NCBI GenBank assembly: GCA_029246705.1
Contig: JAQWMQ010000008.1
Coordinates: forward strand, 124,001-188,000
Length of the DNA stretch: 64,000 bases
Origin: Phycisphaerales bacterium
Lineage (GTDB): Bacteria; Planctomycetota; Phycisphaerae; Phycisphaerales; SM1A02
Direction of reading: 5' to 3'
The stretch's first letter is position 1. Every line of letters starts with the position of its first letter. The notes under the pieces are model-generated. The model did no database searches. It was not told the DNA's origin and saw only the letters and a list, made by a program, of their open reading frames with translations. Shown piece after piece: positions 52,945 through 61,659 of this stretch. The translations under genes were made by a program, and so were the position numbers.

Positions 52945-53282
52945 GATTGGTTGAATCCCGAAACAATCAGACCAGCACGTGACGGTTCATCCCTCGAACC
53001 CGCGGCTGGCATCCTCATCAGCCTCTCGTCCTTGAGGCGCGAGCAGAGTACCCGCTTCGTTGCCTCGACAGAACCCCGTTGGTGTCCGATATAAGAAGCT
53101 TCGGATCGGTCTCATGACACATGTCCGTGGACAAACGGCATTCCACGCACCGAAAACCGGTGCAGTTGTTTCCTGTTATCGGAGGTCGTTTGCACGGCGT
53201 AGATCGACATCTCCCTCCTCCGTGCTCCCGAAGGGGCAGACAGCGGTCGATGTAGTTCAAGGAGGCATCCGCAAGAAGGTCA
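52945..53282. other. 338-bp divergent intergenic region (VPLP-CTERM gene / Wzx 1)
   Basis: No gene is supported here. It must hold promoters for the minus-strand VPLP-CTERM gene and the plus-strand flippase. It contains the split GTGGACAAAC...CACGCAC element (53127-53150) and, two bases further on, the inverted repeat GCACCG-N5-CGGTGC. Near the right end is AAGGAGG, about 20 bp before the flippase start. Confidence 0.5.
53127..53150. promoter_or_regulatory. Split copy of the GTGGACAAAC/CACGCAC element
   Basis: GTGGACAAAC and CACGCAC are separated here by GGCATTC. In the copy at 45711-45727 the same two blocks are directly adjacent. Both copies lie about 180-260 bp upstream of a VPLP-CTERM gene on the minus strand. 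Possible binding site of a shared regulator. Confidence 0.35.
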
Positions 53283-54746
53283 ATGAGCACGCTACGTCAA
53301 CAAGTCATGAAGGGTCTGGCCTGGCAGGGAACCGGACGGGTCGTGGAACGCACCGCGCGTTTCGCGGTCAATCTCGTGCTTGCCCGACTGCTTGCCCCGG
53401 AGGACTTCGGTGCCTTCGCCGCGATCCTCTTTCCCCTGGCGGTCATCGACTCGCTTGGCTACATGGCAACCGGTCCGGTGATCATCCAGTCGCGAGAAGG
53501 AGCGACGCCCCGGTTCCTTCGCACCGTGTTCACCATCAATGCAGTGCGTGGCATGCTTCTCACGTTGATACTGCTGCCGATGGCCCCGTTGGTCGGGTTC
53601 TACTTCGAACGACCCGACCTGGTCTCGCTCTTCCTCCTGGCGGCCATCCAACCCCTGCTTTCCGGTCTGCAGAGTCCCGGGATACACGTGCTCGCGAAGA
53701 ACATGAAGTTCGGTCGCCTGGCGGGGTATCGAGTCGGGTCGGCGTTTGCGGGTGCGATCGGGGGGCTTCTGTTCGCCCTGATCTCCCCCACGCCCTGGGC
53801 CCTGATCTTCGGTCAGCTGTGTGGCGTGGCGGTCGGTACTGCGCTCACCTGGGTGATCGCTCCCATCCGACCCGGGTTTGCATTCGATCGTTCCTCGTGG
53901 TTGGAGATACGTACCTACGCCCTTCGCGCCGCAGGTACGCCGGTCTTCATCATGTTGGTCGCCCAGGCACCCGCGATCCTGCTTGGGCGGTTGGATTCAC
54001 TCGATGCACTGGGCATCTTCTCGATGAACACCCGCCTTGCGGAGTTTCCCGTCTACGTGACGCTGACCGTCGCGGGGGCCGTGCTCATTCCCGCATACAG
54101 CGCACTGCAGGATGATCAGCAACGCCTGCGGCGAGCGTGGTTGAAGGCCTGGTCCGGAATCTGCCTGCTCGCGGCCCCGTCAGCGGTGTTGCTTGCCTGG
54201 ATGGGTGACGCACTACCGTCGACGGTCTGGGGCGACCGATACGCCTCTGCGGAACCATTGATGCCGATTCTGGCGTTCAACGGTTTCCTCAGCTGCGTGC
54301 TCGCGGTCACCGGACCGCTGTTCTGGGGAGTTGGGCGTCCGTCCATAGACAGGTTGATGCAGGCTGCACGCGTGGCGGGTGTCTTCATCGTCGGGGTGCT
54401 CCTGGTGCGAACGCTCGGCATTCCCGGTGTCGCCTGGGGTTTGACCGCCGGACTGCTGCTCTCGTTGATGATCGCCGTTCCCAAGGCGATCCGGATCGTC
54501 GATACCACCGTTCTGCAACTCAGCCGTTCATCCTTGCCGGCCCTGCTGCTTGGTCTCGCGGTCTTCGTTCCGCTCCTGGTGATCGATCTCCTGCTGGAAC
54601 CCACTGGAGTCCAGCGGGTGCTGGTCGCCGGAATCGTCGGTGCCAGTCTTGCCATCACCGCGCTGCTTCTCTTGAAGCGCGTGAAGCAGGGAAATGACGG
54701 CGAAAGCCGACGAGTCCCGGTTCATCGAGGCGAAATACATGTCTAG
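53283..54746 (+). CDS. Wzx-type oligosaccharide flippase (1), MOP superfamily
   Basis: This 487-residue protein has the usual amphipathic start STLRQQVMKGLAWQGTGRVV, then about 12-14 hydrophobic helices (LVLARLLAPEDFGAFAAILF, LTLILLPMAPLVGFYF, and so on). The motif LLAPEDFG is typical of polysaccharide biosynthesis (PF13440-like) flippases. It would move undecaprenyl-linked repeat units to the periplasmic face. AGAAGG precedes the ATG. It heads a three-gene plus-strand unit with the asparagine-synthase-like and acyltransferase genes. A second flippase is encoded at 57085-58569. Confidence 0.9.
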   Translation: MSTLRQQVMKGLAWQGTGRVVERTARFAVNLVLARLLAPEDFGAFAAILFPLAVIDSLGYMATGPVIIQSREGATPRFLRTVFTINAVRGMLLTLILLPMAPLVGFYFERPDLVSLFLLAAIQPLLSGLQSPGIHVLAKNMKFGRLAGYRVGSAFAGAIGGLLFALISPTPWALIFGQLCGVAVGTALTWVIAPIRPGFAFDRSSWLEIRTYALRAAGTPVFIMLVAQAPAILLGRLDSLDALGIFSMNTRLAEFPVYVTLTVAGAVLIPAYSALQDDQQRLRRAWLKAWSGICLLAAPSAVLLAWMGDALPSTVWGDRYASAEPLMPILAFNGFLSCVLAVTGPLFWGVGRPSIDRLMQAARVAGVFIVGVLLVRTLGIPGVAWGLTAGLLLSLMIAVPKAIRIVDTTVLQLSRSSLPALLLGLAVFVPLLVIDLLLEPTGVQRVLVAGIVGASLAITALLLLKRVKQGNDGESRRVPVHRGEIHV

Positions 54747-54782
54747 GTCCGGGAGAGACGACATCAAGCAGGGAGTGGGTTC

Positions 54783-56345
54783 TTGAGTTTCCGGTTCGTC
54801 AAGATCACCCTTGAAGACGGCCTTCCATCACTCGATGGCGAAGGTCATGCTGCATTCGGTCTTGCGGTTCCCGACGAGCACGGAGACGAATCCGGCATCG
54901 CCGCAAACTGGTTGTGGGATGGGGAACGCCTGGAGGTGACCTCTGATCGTCACGGGTACATGCCCCTCTACTATCACTTCGAGGATGCAACAGGCACCTT
55001 GCGGGTATCCGATTCACCCTTGGAACTGCTCGCCGACGGAGTGTCCGCCGACCTCGACGTCGATTCACTCGGTTTCTTCTGCCGTGCGGGTTTTCTCCTG
55101 GGAGATCGCAGCCTCTACCGAAACATTCAACGTGTTCCGGCGGGCAGCATCCTGAGCTGGTACGCCGGCAGGATCGACGTGCGTTCCGTGGAAAATCGTT
55201 TCCAACTCGAGAGCCCCAGCTCGATCGACGAAGCCCTCGAGGGATGGATCGATCGTTTCCGAACCGCGATCAGCAGACGACAACCCTCGGGGATCGACTT
55301 TGCGATGCCACTGAGTGGTGGTCGCGATTCGCGAATGATCCTGATGGAGCTGCGCTCGCTCGGGCACGAGCCGGTGGAGGTGGTCTCCTTCGGACCCGGG
55401 CTCAAGGGTGAGAACGAGGACCTTCGCATTGCAAGAAGGATCGCCCAGCGTCTGGACATCCCCCACGCGATCGCTCGTTCCACAAGGTCCTGGCTCGAGG
55501 TGGAACACGAACGACATGCCTGGTGCGGCTGCGAGGCGATCGAACATTCCTGGTTGATGGGTCTCTGGCGTTACTTCCGCGAGAACCACCGTTGCTGGTA
55601 CGACGGTCTCGGTTCGGGGGCGATGACTCGAGGCGAGCTGAACACTCCCGACATGCTCGAACATCTTCGCGCGGGAGCGACCGACGAATTCTGCAACAGG
55701 TTCTTCGAGCGGACCGCCGCACCGACCGAATCATGGATTCAACGTATTGCGGAAGCCACGGGCCGTGACATCCCCAATCGAGATTCGACCGTCGAGCTTG
55801 TTCGCGAGGAACTGGACCGTCACGCGCACGCACCAAACCCCCTCGGTCTCTTCAGTTTCTGCAACTGGGGTCGGCGGGCCATCGCCCTCAACCCCTACGG
55901 CATCTGTCGTTCCGTCGCCGAGGTGCACACGCCCTTCATGGACCGCGATCTCGTCGACTGGGTGGCATCGGTCCCGGCGGAATGGACTTTCGAGAACGAT
56001 CTCCAGACCGAGGCAAGCCTGAGGCTTCACCCGGAACTTGCCGACATCGAGTTCGATGCCCATGCCTCGGCGTCGATGCGTGGTCCCGGGGTGCGGCGGA
56101 GATTCTCAAACTGGATGGATCGCAATCGGTTCTTCTCCGGACCCGGAAAGGCATTCAAGGGCATTTCAGCCCAGGCGATGCGCGAGAAACGCACCGATCC
56201 ATCCGCCAACCGAGCGCTCACGCTCATGGTCCACCTCGTTCTGGCCGATGCCTCGACCAGACCGGAAGAGGCTCGAAAGCTCCTGGGCCATGCTTCCGAA
56301 GTCGAGCAACGGGAGAATCATCCGCATCGGGACCAGGTTTCATGA
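54783..56345 (+). CDS. Asparagine-synthase-like protein of the EPS locus
   Basis: This 520-residue protein starts at a TTG (54783). The N-terminal half resembles the class II glutamine amidotransferase fold, as in DRHGYMPLYYHF and RVPAGSILSWYAG. It begins MSFRF, so the catalytic Cys2 is absent and it should not use glutamine. The second half is an asparagine-synthase PP-loop ATPase: FAMPLSGGRDSRMILMEL near 174, FMDRDLVDWVA near 385. Related proteins in exosortase/EPS loci are thought to modify sugars or peptides by amide formation, but substrates are unknown. The stop overlaps the acyltransferase start by 4 bp. Confidence 0.82.
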   Translation: MSFRFVKITLEDGLPSLDGEGHAAFGLAVPDEHGDESGIAANWLWDGERLEVTSDRHGYMPLYYHFEDATGTLRVSDSPLELLADGVSADLDVDSLGFFCRAGFLLGDRSLYRNIQRVPAGSILSWYAGRIDVRSVENRFQLESPSSIDEALEGWIDRFRTAISRRQPSGIDFAMPLSGGRDSRMILMELRSLGHEPVEVVSFGPGLKGENEDLRIARRIAQRLDIPHAIARSTRSWLEVEHERHAWCGCEAIEHSWLMGLWRYFRENHRCWYDGLGSGAMTRGELNTPDMLEHLRAGATDEFCNRFFERTAAPTESWIQRIAEATGRDIPNRDSTVELVREELDRHAHAPNPLGLFSFCNWGRRAIALNPYGICRSVAEVHTPFMDRDLVDWVASVPAEWTFENDLQTEASLRLHPELADIEFDAHASASMRGPGVRRRFSNWMDRNRFFSGPGKAFKGISAQAMREKRTDPSANRALTLMVHLVLADASTRPEEARKLLGHASEVEQRENHPHRDQVS

Positions 56346-57070
56346 ACACCCCCAACCCTCATCAACCTGCTGATCCTCATGATCCACTCGAGAAGCTCGG
56401 TGCTCGCCTTGCTTCAAGAATGGACGCGCTGTCGTCCCGAAACATGCCTGCCGACTGGGAGGTGGTCCCGGTCCGCATCCCCCGTGCCCGATGGCATCGC
56501 CTGCTGCTTTTCAAGTTGATCGGTCGATTCCGTCGTTGGCGTCTGGCACGACGGTTCCAGTCCCTTGGTCGCGGTTCAAGCCTGGCCCGACCTTTCTGGC
56601 TTCGAGGCTCGGCTTCGATGAGCATTGGTGACCGCGTGACCATCTGGCAGGGCGCTCGGTTGACTGCCGTCAACTACGATCCGGAACGGACCATCATCTC
56701 GATCGGTGATGGAACATCCATTCATTCGAACGTGCACATCTCGGCAGCGAGACGCGTGGACATCGGTCGTGGAGTGCTCATTGCCGCGAACTGCTACATA
56801 ACCGACCACGATCATGACTGGCTCGACCCCGAGGATCCCCCTCGGTTCAACGCTCGACTGCTGGTCACCCCCACCACCATCGGTGACCACGCCTGGATCG
56901 GCGAAAAGGTCACCGTGCTTCGAGGTGTCAACATCGGCGCGGGGTGCGTGATCGGTGCCCACAGTGTCGTGACTCATGACATCCCCGACCGCTCGGTGGC
57001 CGTCGGATCCCCCGCAAGGGTGGTTCGTCGATGGGATCCGGAGTTGAAGGCCTGGATGAAGGTGGACTGA
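56342..57070 (+). CDS. Hexapeptide acyltransferase (WbbJ/WcaF-like)
   Basis: The ATG at 56342 overlaps the previous stop (ATGA); a longer open frame upstream is antiparallel noise within that gene. The 242-residue product has an unusual, basic N-terminal 85 residues (WHRLLLFKLIGRFRRWRLAR). Hexapeptide repeats follow: MSIGDRVTIWQGARL, ISIGDGTSIHSNVHISAARR and VDIGRGVLIAANCYITDHDH. It closes with the standard IGEKVTVLRGVNIGAGCVIG and AVGSPARVV. The histidines in DHDHDW match the acetyltransferase active site. It probably acetylates or otherwise acylates an EPS sugar. Confidence 0.88.
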   Translation: MNTPNPHQPADPHDPLEKLGARLASRMDALSSRNMPADWEVVPVRIPRARWHRLLLFKLIGRFRRWRLARRFQSLGRGSSLARPFWLRGSASMSIGDRVTIWQGARLTAVNYDPERTIISIGDGTSIHSNVHISAARRVDIGRGVLIAANCYITDHDHDWLDPEDPPRFNARLLVTPTTIGDHAWIGEKVTVLRGVNIGAGCVIGAHSVVTHDIPDRSVAVGSPARVVRRWDPELKAWMKVD

Positions 57071-57084
57071 TCGACCTCGTCAGG

Positions 57085-58569
57085 TCATCGCCTGGAACCG
57101 AAACGCTGCTTCAGGAAGCCACGAGCGCTGGGGTTGATCATCGCGACCAGTCCGAAGAATGCGATGGTCAAGAACACCGAGATGATCGCACCGAATACCG
57201 GTTGCATTCCCTGCACCAGCCAGCGTTCGCCGAATGCGACCAGAACCGCCACGCCGCAGAACACGATCGGACGGATCCAGAGGTCGCTTACCCGCAGGGC
57301 AAGGGTTCCCCGGGTGAGCAGTATGTTGCCCACTGCAAACGAGCAGAGTTCCCCGAGAAGCAGGCAGGACGCGATCACCGGCAGTGATTGCCCGTTTCCG
57401 ATCGCGATGATCGTTGCAACGAGTCCGACGATTCCTGCAAGGTTCGTCCAGAAGATGATTCCGCTTCGCCCGGTCGAGAGCGCTGCGGCCCTCATCGCGA
57501 CCCGGCCGAGTCTGAGCCCGCCGAATATCGAGAGCACCGATACCACGCTGCCGGCATCGATGAACTTGTCGGTGTAGAGAAGGATCATCCAGCTGTGGCT
57601 CGCACCCAGCAGGATGATGGTGCCCGCTCCGAGCATGTAGGAGACCGTCTGCATCTCCCCGAAGGTCTTCCTGAACTGGTTGGGTTGATCCCGCATCCGT
57701 GCCATGCGCGGAGACCAGGTCTGCGAGATGATCCGGCTGCCGATTCCGGACGGAAGCACGCAGAAGTTCATGGCGACCGCGAAGACACCCACCTGGAACA
57801 TCGTGTACTCGACCGAACCGAAGATCCTGGGAGCGGAAGCCAGGAACAGCCGCGGCCCCGAGTTCGAGAAGAACACGATGATGCCCGCTCCGGCGAGCGG
57901 AATGATGAACTTGATGATTCGCATCATGTGCTTGTTGTCGAGGCAGAGACCGAACCGGCGCTTGGCGACCTTGAACGAGATCAGGATGCCCGTGATGCTT
58001 CCGGCCATCCGCGCGAGTATCGGCAGCCAGAAGGTCTGCAACCAGATACTGAGGATGATGGTCACTATCAGGGAAACGACCTTCGGAATCGAAGAGAGCA
58101 GCGCAACCGGCATGAACACGCGGTTTCGCAGCTGTCGGTAGACATCGATGTGGATGCATCCCGCCAGAAGCGGCAGTATCGCTACCGCCATGAACCCAAT
58201 GACGTTCTGTTCCTGTTCGAAGAACCAGGCCAGCGGCCAGGCGAGCAGGAAGATGAGAACGCTGTAGATGGCGCCGCGTGCGAGCAGGATCGACTGCAGG
58301 GTGTGCCTGAAGGTGCGGGAACCACCCGCGGTGTCCTGAACCAGGGTGATCCCCGGATTCATGTTGGTCATCTTGTTGAGGAATTCACCGAAGAGCAGCA
58401 TCGTCATCGCGATACCGATCTGTTCGGCGCCGATGATCCGGGCGACGATGATCCCGCGGGCAAGTGACGCACCCTGGGCGATGATCTCCGCCGAGCTGAT
58501 CGTCAGCAACGCGCCACTGGTGCTGGTGCGTTTCCGGATGCCAGGTTTCGACCCTTGTCGCGTGTTCAT
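57085..58569 (-). CDS. Wzx-type oligosaccharide flippase (2), MOP superfamily
   Basis: This 494-residue polytopic protein has about 12-14 helices and the MOP-type start GALLTISSAEIIAQGASLAR, IIVARIIGAEQIGIAMTMLL. It is only distantly similar to the flippase at 53283-54746. Its start overlaps the stop of the sulfotransferase gene by 4 bp (ATGA), and it converges with the acyltransferase gene with a 14-bp gap. The pairing with a sulfotransferase suggests it may export a sulfated intermediate (inference). Confidence 0.88.
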   Translation of the reverse strand: MNTRQGSKPGIRKRTSTSGALLTISSAEIIAQGASLARGIIVARIIGAEQIGIAMTMLLFGEFLNKMTNMNPGITLVQDTAGGSRTFRHTLQSILLARGAIYSVLIFLLAWPLAWFFEQEQNVIGFMAVAILPLLAGCIHIDVYRQLRNRVFMPVALLSSIPKVVSLIVTIILSIWLQTFWLPILARMAGSITGILISFKVAKRRFGLCLDNKHMMRIIKFIIPLAGAGIIVFFSNSGPRLFLASAPRIFGSVEYTMFQVGVFAVAMNFCVLPSGIGSRIISQTWSPRMARMRDQPNQFRKTFGEMQTVSYMLGAGTIILLGASHSWMILLYTDKFIDAGSVVSVLSIFGGLRLGRVAMRAAALSTGRSGIIFWTNLAGIVGLVATIIAIGNGQSLPVIASCLLLGELCSFAVGNILLTRGTLALRVSDLWIRPIVFCGVAVLVAFGERWLVQGMQPVFGAIISVFLTIAFFGLVAMINPSARGFLKQRFGSRR

Positions 58570-59180
58570 TTGAGGTTGGGTGGCTCGACCGGGTATCCGA
58601 ACGCGGCGAAGTCATCCTTGTAGATATCGAGCACCCTCTCCAGGGTGCGGTCCTCGAGCTGTAGTTTCGGGGAGTTGCCGGACTTTGAACGACCGAACTG
58701 CGGGATGCCACCGGACAGGCCCAGCCCCTGTTCTCTGGAGAACTCGTCGAAGCTCTCGTTCAGCTTCTCGATTCGAATGATCTTCGAGATCTTGTCGCTG
58801 ATGAAGTCGGATTGGGGCCGCCAGTGATTGTCCCAGTAGGTCTTCGAGGTCTTCAGCGAGACCTCGACGCGGCGGACGAAGTCGGTGAAGTTGATCTTGG
58901 TGGTCCTCATCCGGTTCCGTTGCCAGCGCCACTCCGAAACCATCCTCTTGTAGGGGTTTCTCACGATGCAGAACGACGGGAAGTCATCAAGATCCGGCAC
59001 CAGCTTGCGAAGTTCCGTGTAGGTCAGGTGGTGCACCGCGGGTTCGCTCGGGTGCGAGCAGGGCTTGTAGAAATCCATCTCCCAACCAGAATCCGTGAAG
59101 TACTGTTCGATGCTCGAGCCGGCAGCCTTCGGGATGTGGATGAAGGAGAGCTTCTTGTTCGCCTTCTTGAAGATCGGCAT
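58566..59180 (-). CDS. Sulfotransferase (Sulfotransfer_2-like), carbohydrate type
   Basis: The ATG at 59180 starts MPIFKKANKKLSFIHIPKAA; 34 open upstream codons lack supporting features. The 204-residue protein has the PAPS 5'-phosphosulfate loop IHIPKAAGSS (14-23) and the 3'-phosphate site IVRNPYKRMVSEW (about 72-84). Both are in the form found in carbohydrate sulfotransferases of the 'IPKxAGTS' family. No signal peptide or membrane anchor is seen, so a cytosolic role on lipid-linked sugar is likely. It is coupled to flippase 2. PAPS would come from sat-cysC at 22.3-24.2 kb. Confidence 0.88.
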   Translation of the reverse strand: MPIFKKANKKLSFIHIPKAAGSSIEQYFTDSGWEMDFYKPCSHPSEPAVHHLTYTELRKLVPDLDDFPSFCIVRNPYKRMVSEWRWQRNRMRTTKINFTDFVRRVEVSLKTSKTYWDNHWRPQSDFISDKISKIIRIEKLNESFDEFSREQGLGLSGGIPQFGRSKSGNSPKLQLEDRTLERVLDIYKDDFAAFGYPVEPPNLK

Positions 59181-59247
59181 TCGATCGTTCTCGTCTTGTG
59201 GAGTGAATTTCGGGTGAGTCGGTGAGGATACAGAATGACCGCGGTAT

Positions 59248-60207
59248 TCAATCGTCCGCTTGTGATTTGTTTGCACCTGCACCGATGGAGCCCGGCTGGA
59301 GTCCGTTCTTATTGACCGGAATCCTGTAGAAGTCCGATCCGGCCGTCACGTAGAGGTGATCGAGTTTCGGTCCGCCGAAGCAGATGTTGGAGGGTGAACC
59401 CCGAAGCTTCACGGATGTGATCTTCTCGCCTTCCGGTGAGTACACGTCGACACAGCGTCTCCTGGGTTGGGTTATGTAGAGATTGCCTTCGGTATCGCTG
59501 GTCAACCCGTCTCCGCCCGAACCGAGTTTCGCCAGGTCTCGTCCGGGGCCCACCTTTCCGGGGGAAAGGACCGGGTGGGCGATGAGCCGCTGCTCCCCGG
59601 TGGGCAGGATGTAGAGGGTGTTGCCGTCCGGGGACAGGAGGATTCCGTTCGGGCGCAGCAGTTTCTCCGCGATCCTGGTGATCTCGCCTTCGGAGTCGAC
59701 GTAGTAGACCCCCTCGTCGACCTTGCTGTCGGCGTGTCGCCAGTAGGCCGGATCCGTGAAGTAGGCTCCGCCGTGGGCATCGAGGACCAGGTCATTGGTG
59801 CTCAGGAAGGTGCCGCCGTCTATTCGCGCGGCCACCGGAGTGATCTCCTTGGACTTGATGTCGATCCTGACCACCCTTCCCTCACCACCCTGGCATGCCC
59901 AGAGCTGCCCGTCTGCATCGAACATCAGTCCGTTGCACTTGCCGGATTCGGTCATGAAGGTCTCGAGGGTGCCATCCGGCCTGTGGATGTGGATTCGTTC
60001 CGCCGGAATGTCCGTGAAGTAGACGTTTCCCTCGAGATCGGGGGTGGGGCCTTCGGTGAATTCGAAGCCGCCATGGAGTTTCTCGGGTGTCCCCAGCACC
60101 GGCATGTCCTTCGTGTCGCCGGACTTCGTGTCCTGTACCGAAGCTGGTGCACCGAAGCTGGTGCACGTCAGAGAAGAGATGATCAGCAGCGCGGTCTTGA
60201 ATGTCAT
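59248..60207 (-). CDS. SMP-30/gluconolactonase/LRE-like exported protein
   Basis: This 319-residue protein has a signal peptide (MTFKTALLIISSLTCTSFGA). The beta-propeller body shows the SMP-30 pattern: GFEFTEGPTPDLEGNVYFTD near 46, KCNGLMFDADGQLWAC, STNDLVLDAHGGAYFTDP and RPNGILLSPDGNTLYI. The Glu, Asn and Asp metal ligands of the family (E in FTEGP, N in STND and RPNG, D in SPDG) are retained. It probably hydrolyses a sugar lactone in the periplasm. The start overlaps the MFS stop by 4 bp (ATGA). Confidence 0.9.
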   Translation of the reverse strand: MTFKTALLIISSLTCTSFGAPASVQDTKSGDTKDMPVLGTPEKLHGGFEFTEGPTPDLEGNVYFTDIPAERIHIHRPDGTLETFMTESGKCNGLMFDADGQLWACQGGEGRVVRIDIKSKEITPVAARIDGGTFLSTNDLVLDAHGGAYFTDPAYWRHADSKVDEGVYYVDSEGEITRIAEKLLRPNGILLSPDGNTLYILPTGEQRLIAHPVLSPGKVGPGRDLAKLGSGGDGLTSDTEGNLYITQPRRRCVDVYSPEGEKITSVKLRGSPSNICFGGPKLDHLYVTAGSDFYRIPVNKNGLQPGSIGAGANKSQADD

Positions 60208-61637
60208 GTTTTCCTGCCAGGTGTCTTCGAGAGTGTGAGGGGTGCGATGATGATGATTGTGGCGGCGATCGCCGTCGCGGTCCAGATGCCGTTGGTGGTT
60301 CCGATGCTCGTGATGCCATTCAGGGTGGCATCAGGCAGCCGCCCGATGATCTCGTGGTCCCCGGTGGTCTCACCCTCGGTCCCTTCGGCTGCGATCACTG
60401 CGGCAATGATCGCCAGGCCGACCACCGAACCGAACTGCCTGAAGGTCTGAAGGACCCCACTCGCCATTCCCCGGCGTTGCGCTTCGACCCTGCTCATGCC
60501 ATCGGTGTTCGAGGGAACCTGAATGAAGGGTACGCCTACACCGATTCCGATCATCCCGATCATGATGATCCAGTAGCGCTCCATGCCGGTCCCCACGGCC
60601 AGGATCGACAAGCCGATGGTCACGGTGATCGCTCCCACCGTCGCGGGGAGCCTCGCACCTCTTCGGTCGTAGGCACGGCCTGCAAAGTACATCACGAAGA
60701 GAACCGGGATCATCAGGGGCATCAGTGCGACGCCGGCTCTGGCGGGCGAGAAACCCATGATGAATTGGAGATACAGGCCCATGTAGATCATGACCCCGGT
60801 GACCGATGCCTGCGTGAGCATCAACATCAAGGCATCGCCGAGGAACGCTCGATCCTTGAACAGGCGGATCTGGACGATCGGATGTTCGTTTCTCATCTCC
60901 GTCACCACGAACGCGAACAACATCAGCAGCCCGCCACCCAGGAGTGCGATCGATTCAGCCGAGTACCAACCAAGGTCGTTCCCCTGCTTGATGCCGAGGG
61001 TCAGGGCGGGAAGACCTGTCACGAGGAACAGGACACCCCACCAGTCGAAACGCTTCTTCTCGGGCACGACGTCATCCGGCTTGATGATGATCGTTGCAGT
61101 GGCCACGATGATCGCCACCGGCATGTTCACGAAGAAGCAGTATCGCCATGAAAGGTACTGGGTGATCAAGCCGCCCAGAATCGGACCGACCGTCATGAAC
61201 AGCAGCGATATGCCTGCGTAGATCCCCATCGCCTTGCCGCGCTCTCCCGGAGCGAAGGCACCGATGACCAGTGCACTCGATGAAGGTTGCATGATGACGG
61301 CGAAGATGCCCTGCATCACCCTGAAGACGATGAGCGACCAGCCATCCCACGCAAGACCGCAGAGAATCGAGGCGACTCCAAAGCCGATCGTTCCAATCAC
61401 GAATGCTCGTGGTTTTCCGATCCGGTCGCCCAGGTACCCTCCAAGTGCCATCAGTGATGCGAGGACCAGGAGGTAGGAGATCACGATCCAGTCGATCATG
61501 CTCTTGTCGATGCCGAGACTGGCCTTGATCTGGGGAAGTGCGACCGCGATGATCGTGGTGTCGATCATGATCATCGACAACGATCCCGTCATCACGAACA
61601 GGACCCACCATCTTTTGCGTTCCGGGGTGAGGTTCAT
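60204..61637 (-). CDS. DHA2-family MFS transporter (drug:H+ antiporter type)
   Basis: This 477-residue protein has about 14 membrane helices. It carries the early DTTIIAVALPQIKASLG motif of DHA2 exporters, the loop 2-3 motif GYLGDRIGKPRAFVIG and the antiporter motif C MTVGPILGGLIT. Substrate is unknown. It lies 22 bp downstream of the chagasin-like gene and overlaps the lactonase gene by 4 bp, so the three are likely expressed together. An export or a metabolite-uptake role cannot be separated by sequence alone. Confidence 0.92.
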   Translation of the reverse strand: MNLTPERKRWWVLFVMTGSLSMIMIDTTIIAVALPQIKASLGIDKSMIDWIVISYLLVLASLMALGGYLGDRIGKPRAFVIGTIGFGVASILCGLAWDGWSLIVFRVMQGIFAVIMQPSSSALVIGAFAPGERGKAMGIYAGISLLFMTVGPILGGLITQYLSWRYCFFVNMPVAIIVATATIIIKPDDVVPEKKRFDWWGVLFLVTGLPALTLGIKQGNDLGWYSAESIALLGGGLLMLFAFVVTEMRNEHPIVQIRLFKDRAFLGDALMLMLTQASVTGVMIYMGLYLQFIMGFSPARAGVALMPLMIPVLFVMYFAGRAYDRRGARLPATVGAITVTIGLSILAVGTGMERYWIIMIGMIGIGVGVPFIQVPSNTDGMSRVEAQRRGMASGVLQTFRQFGSVVGLAIIAAVIAAEGTEGETTGDHEIIGRLPDATLNGITSIGTTNGIWTATAIAATIIIIAPLTLSKTPGRKT

Positions 61638-61659
61638 CTTGATGAAGGTTCAGCCATCT

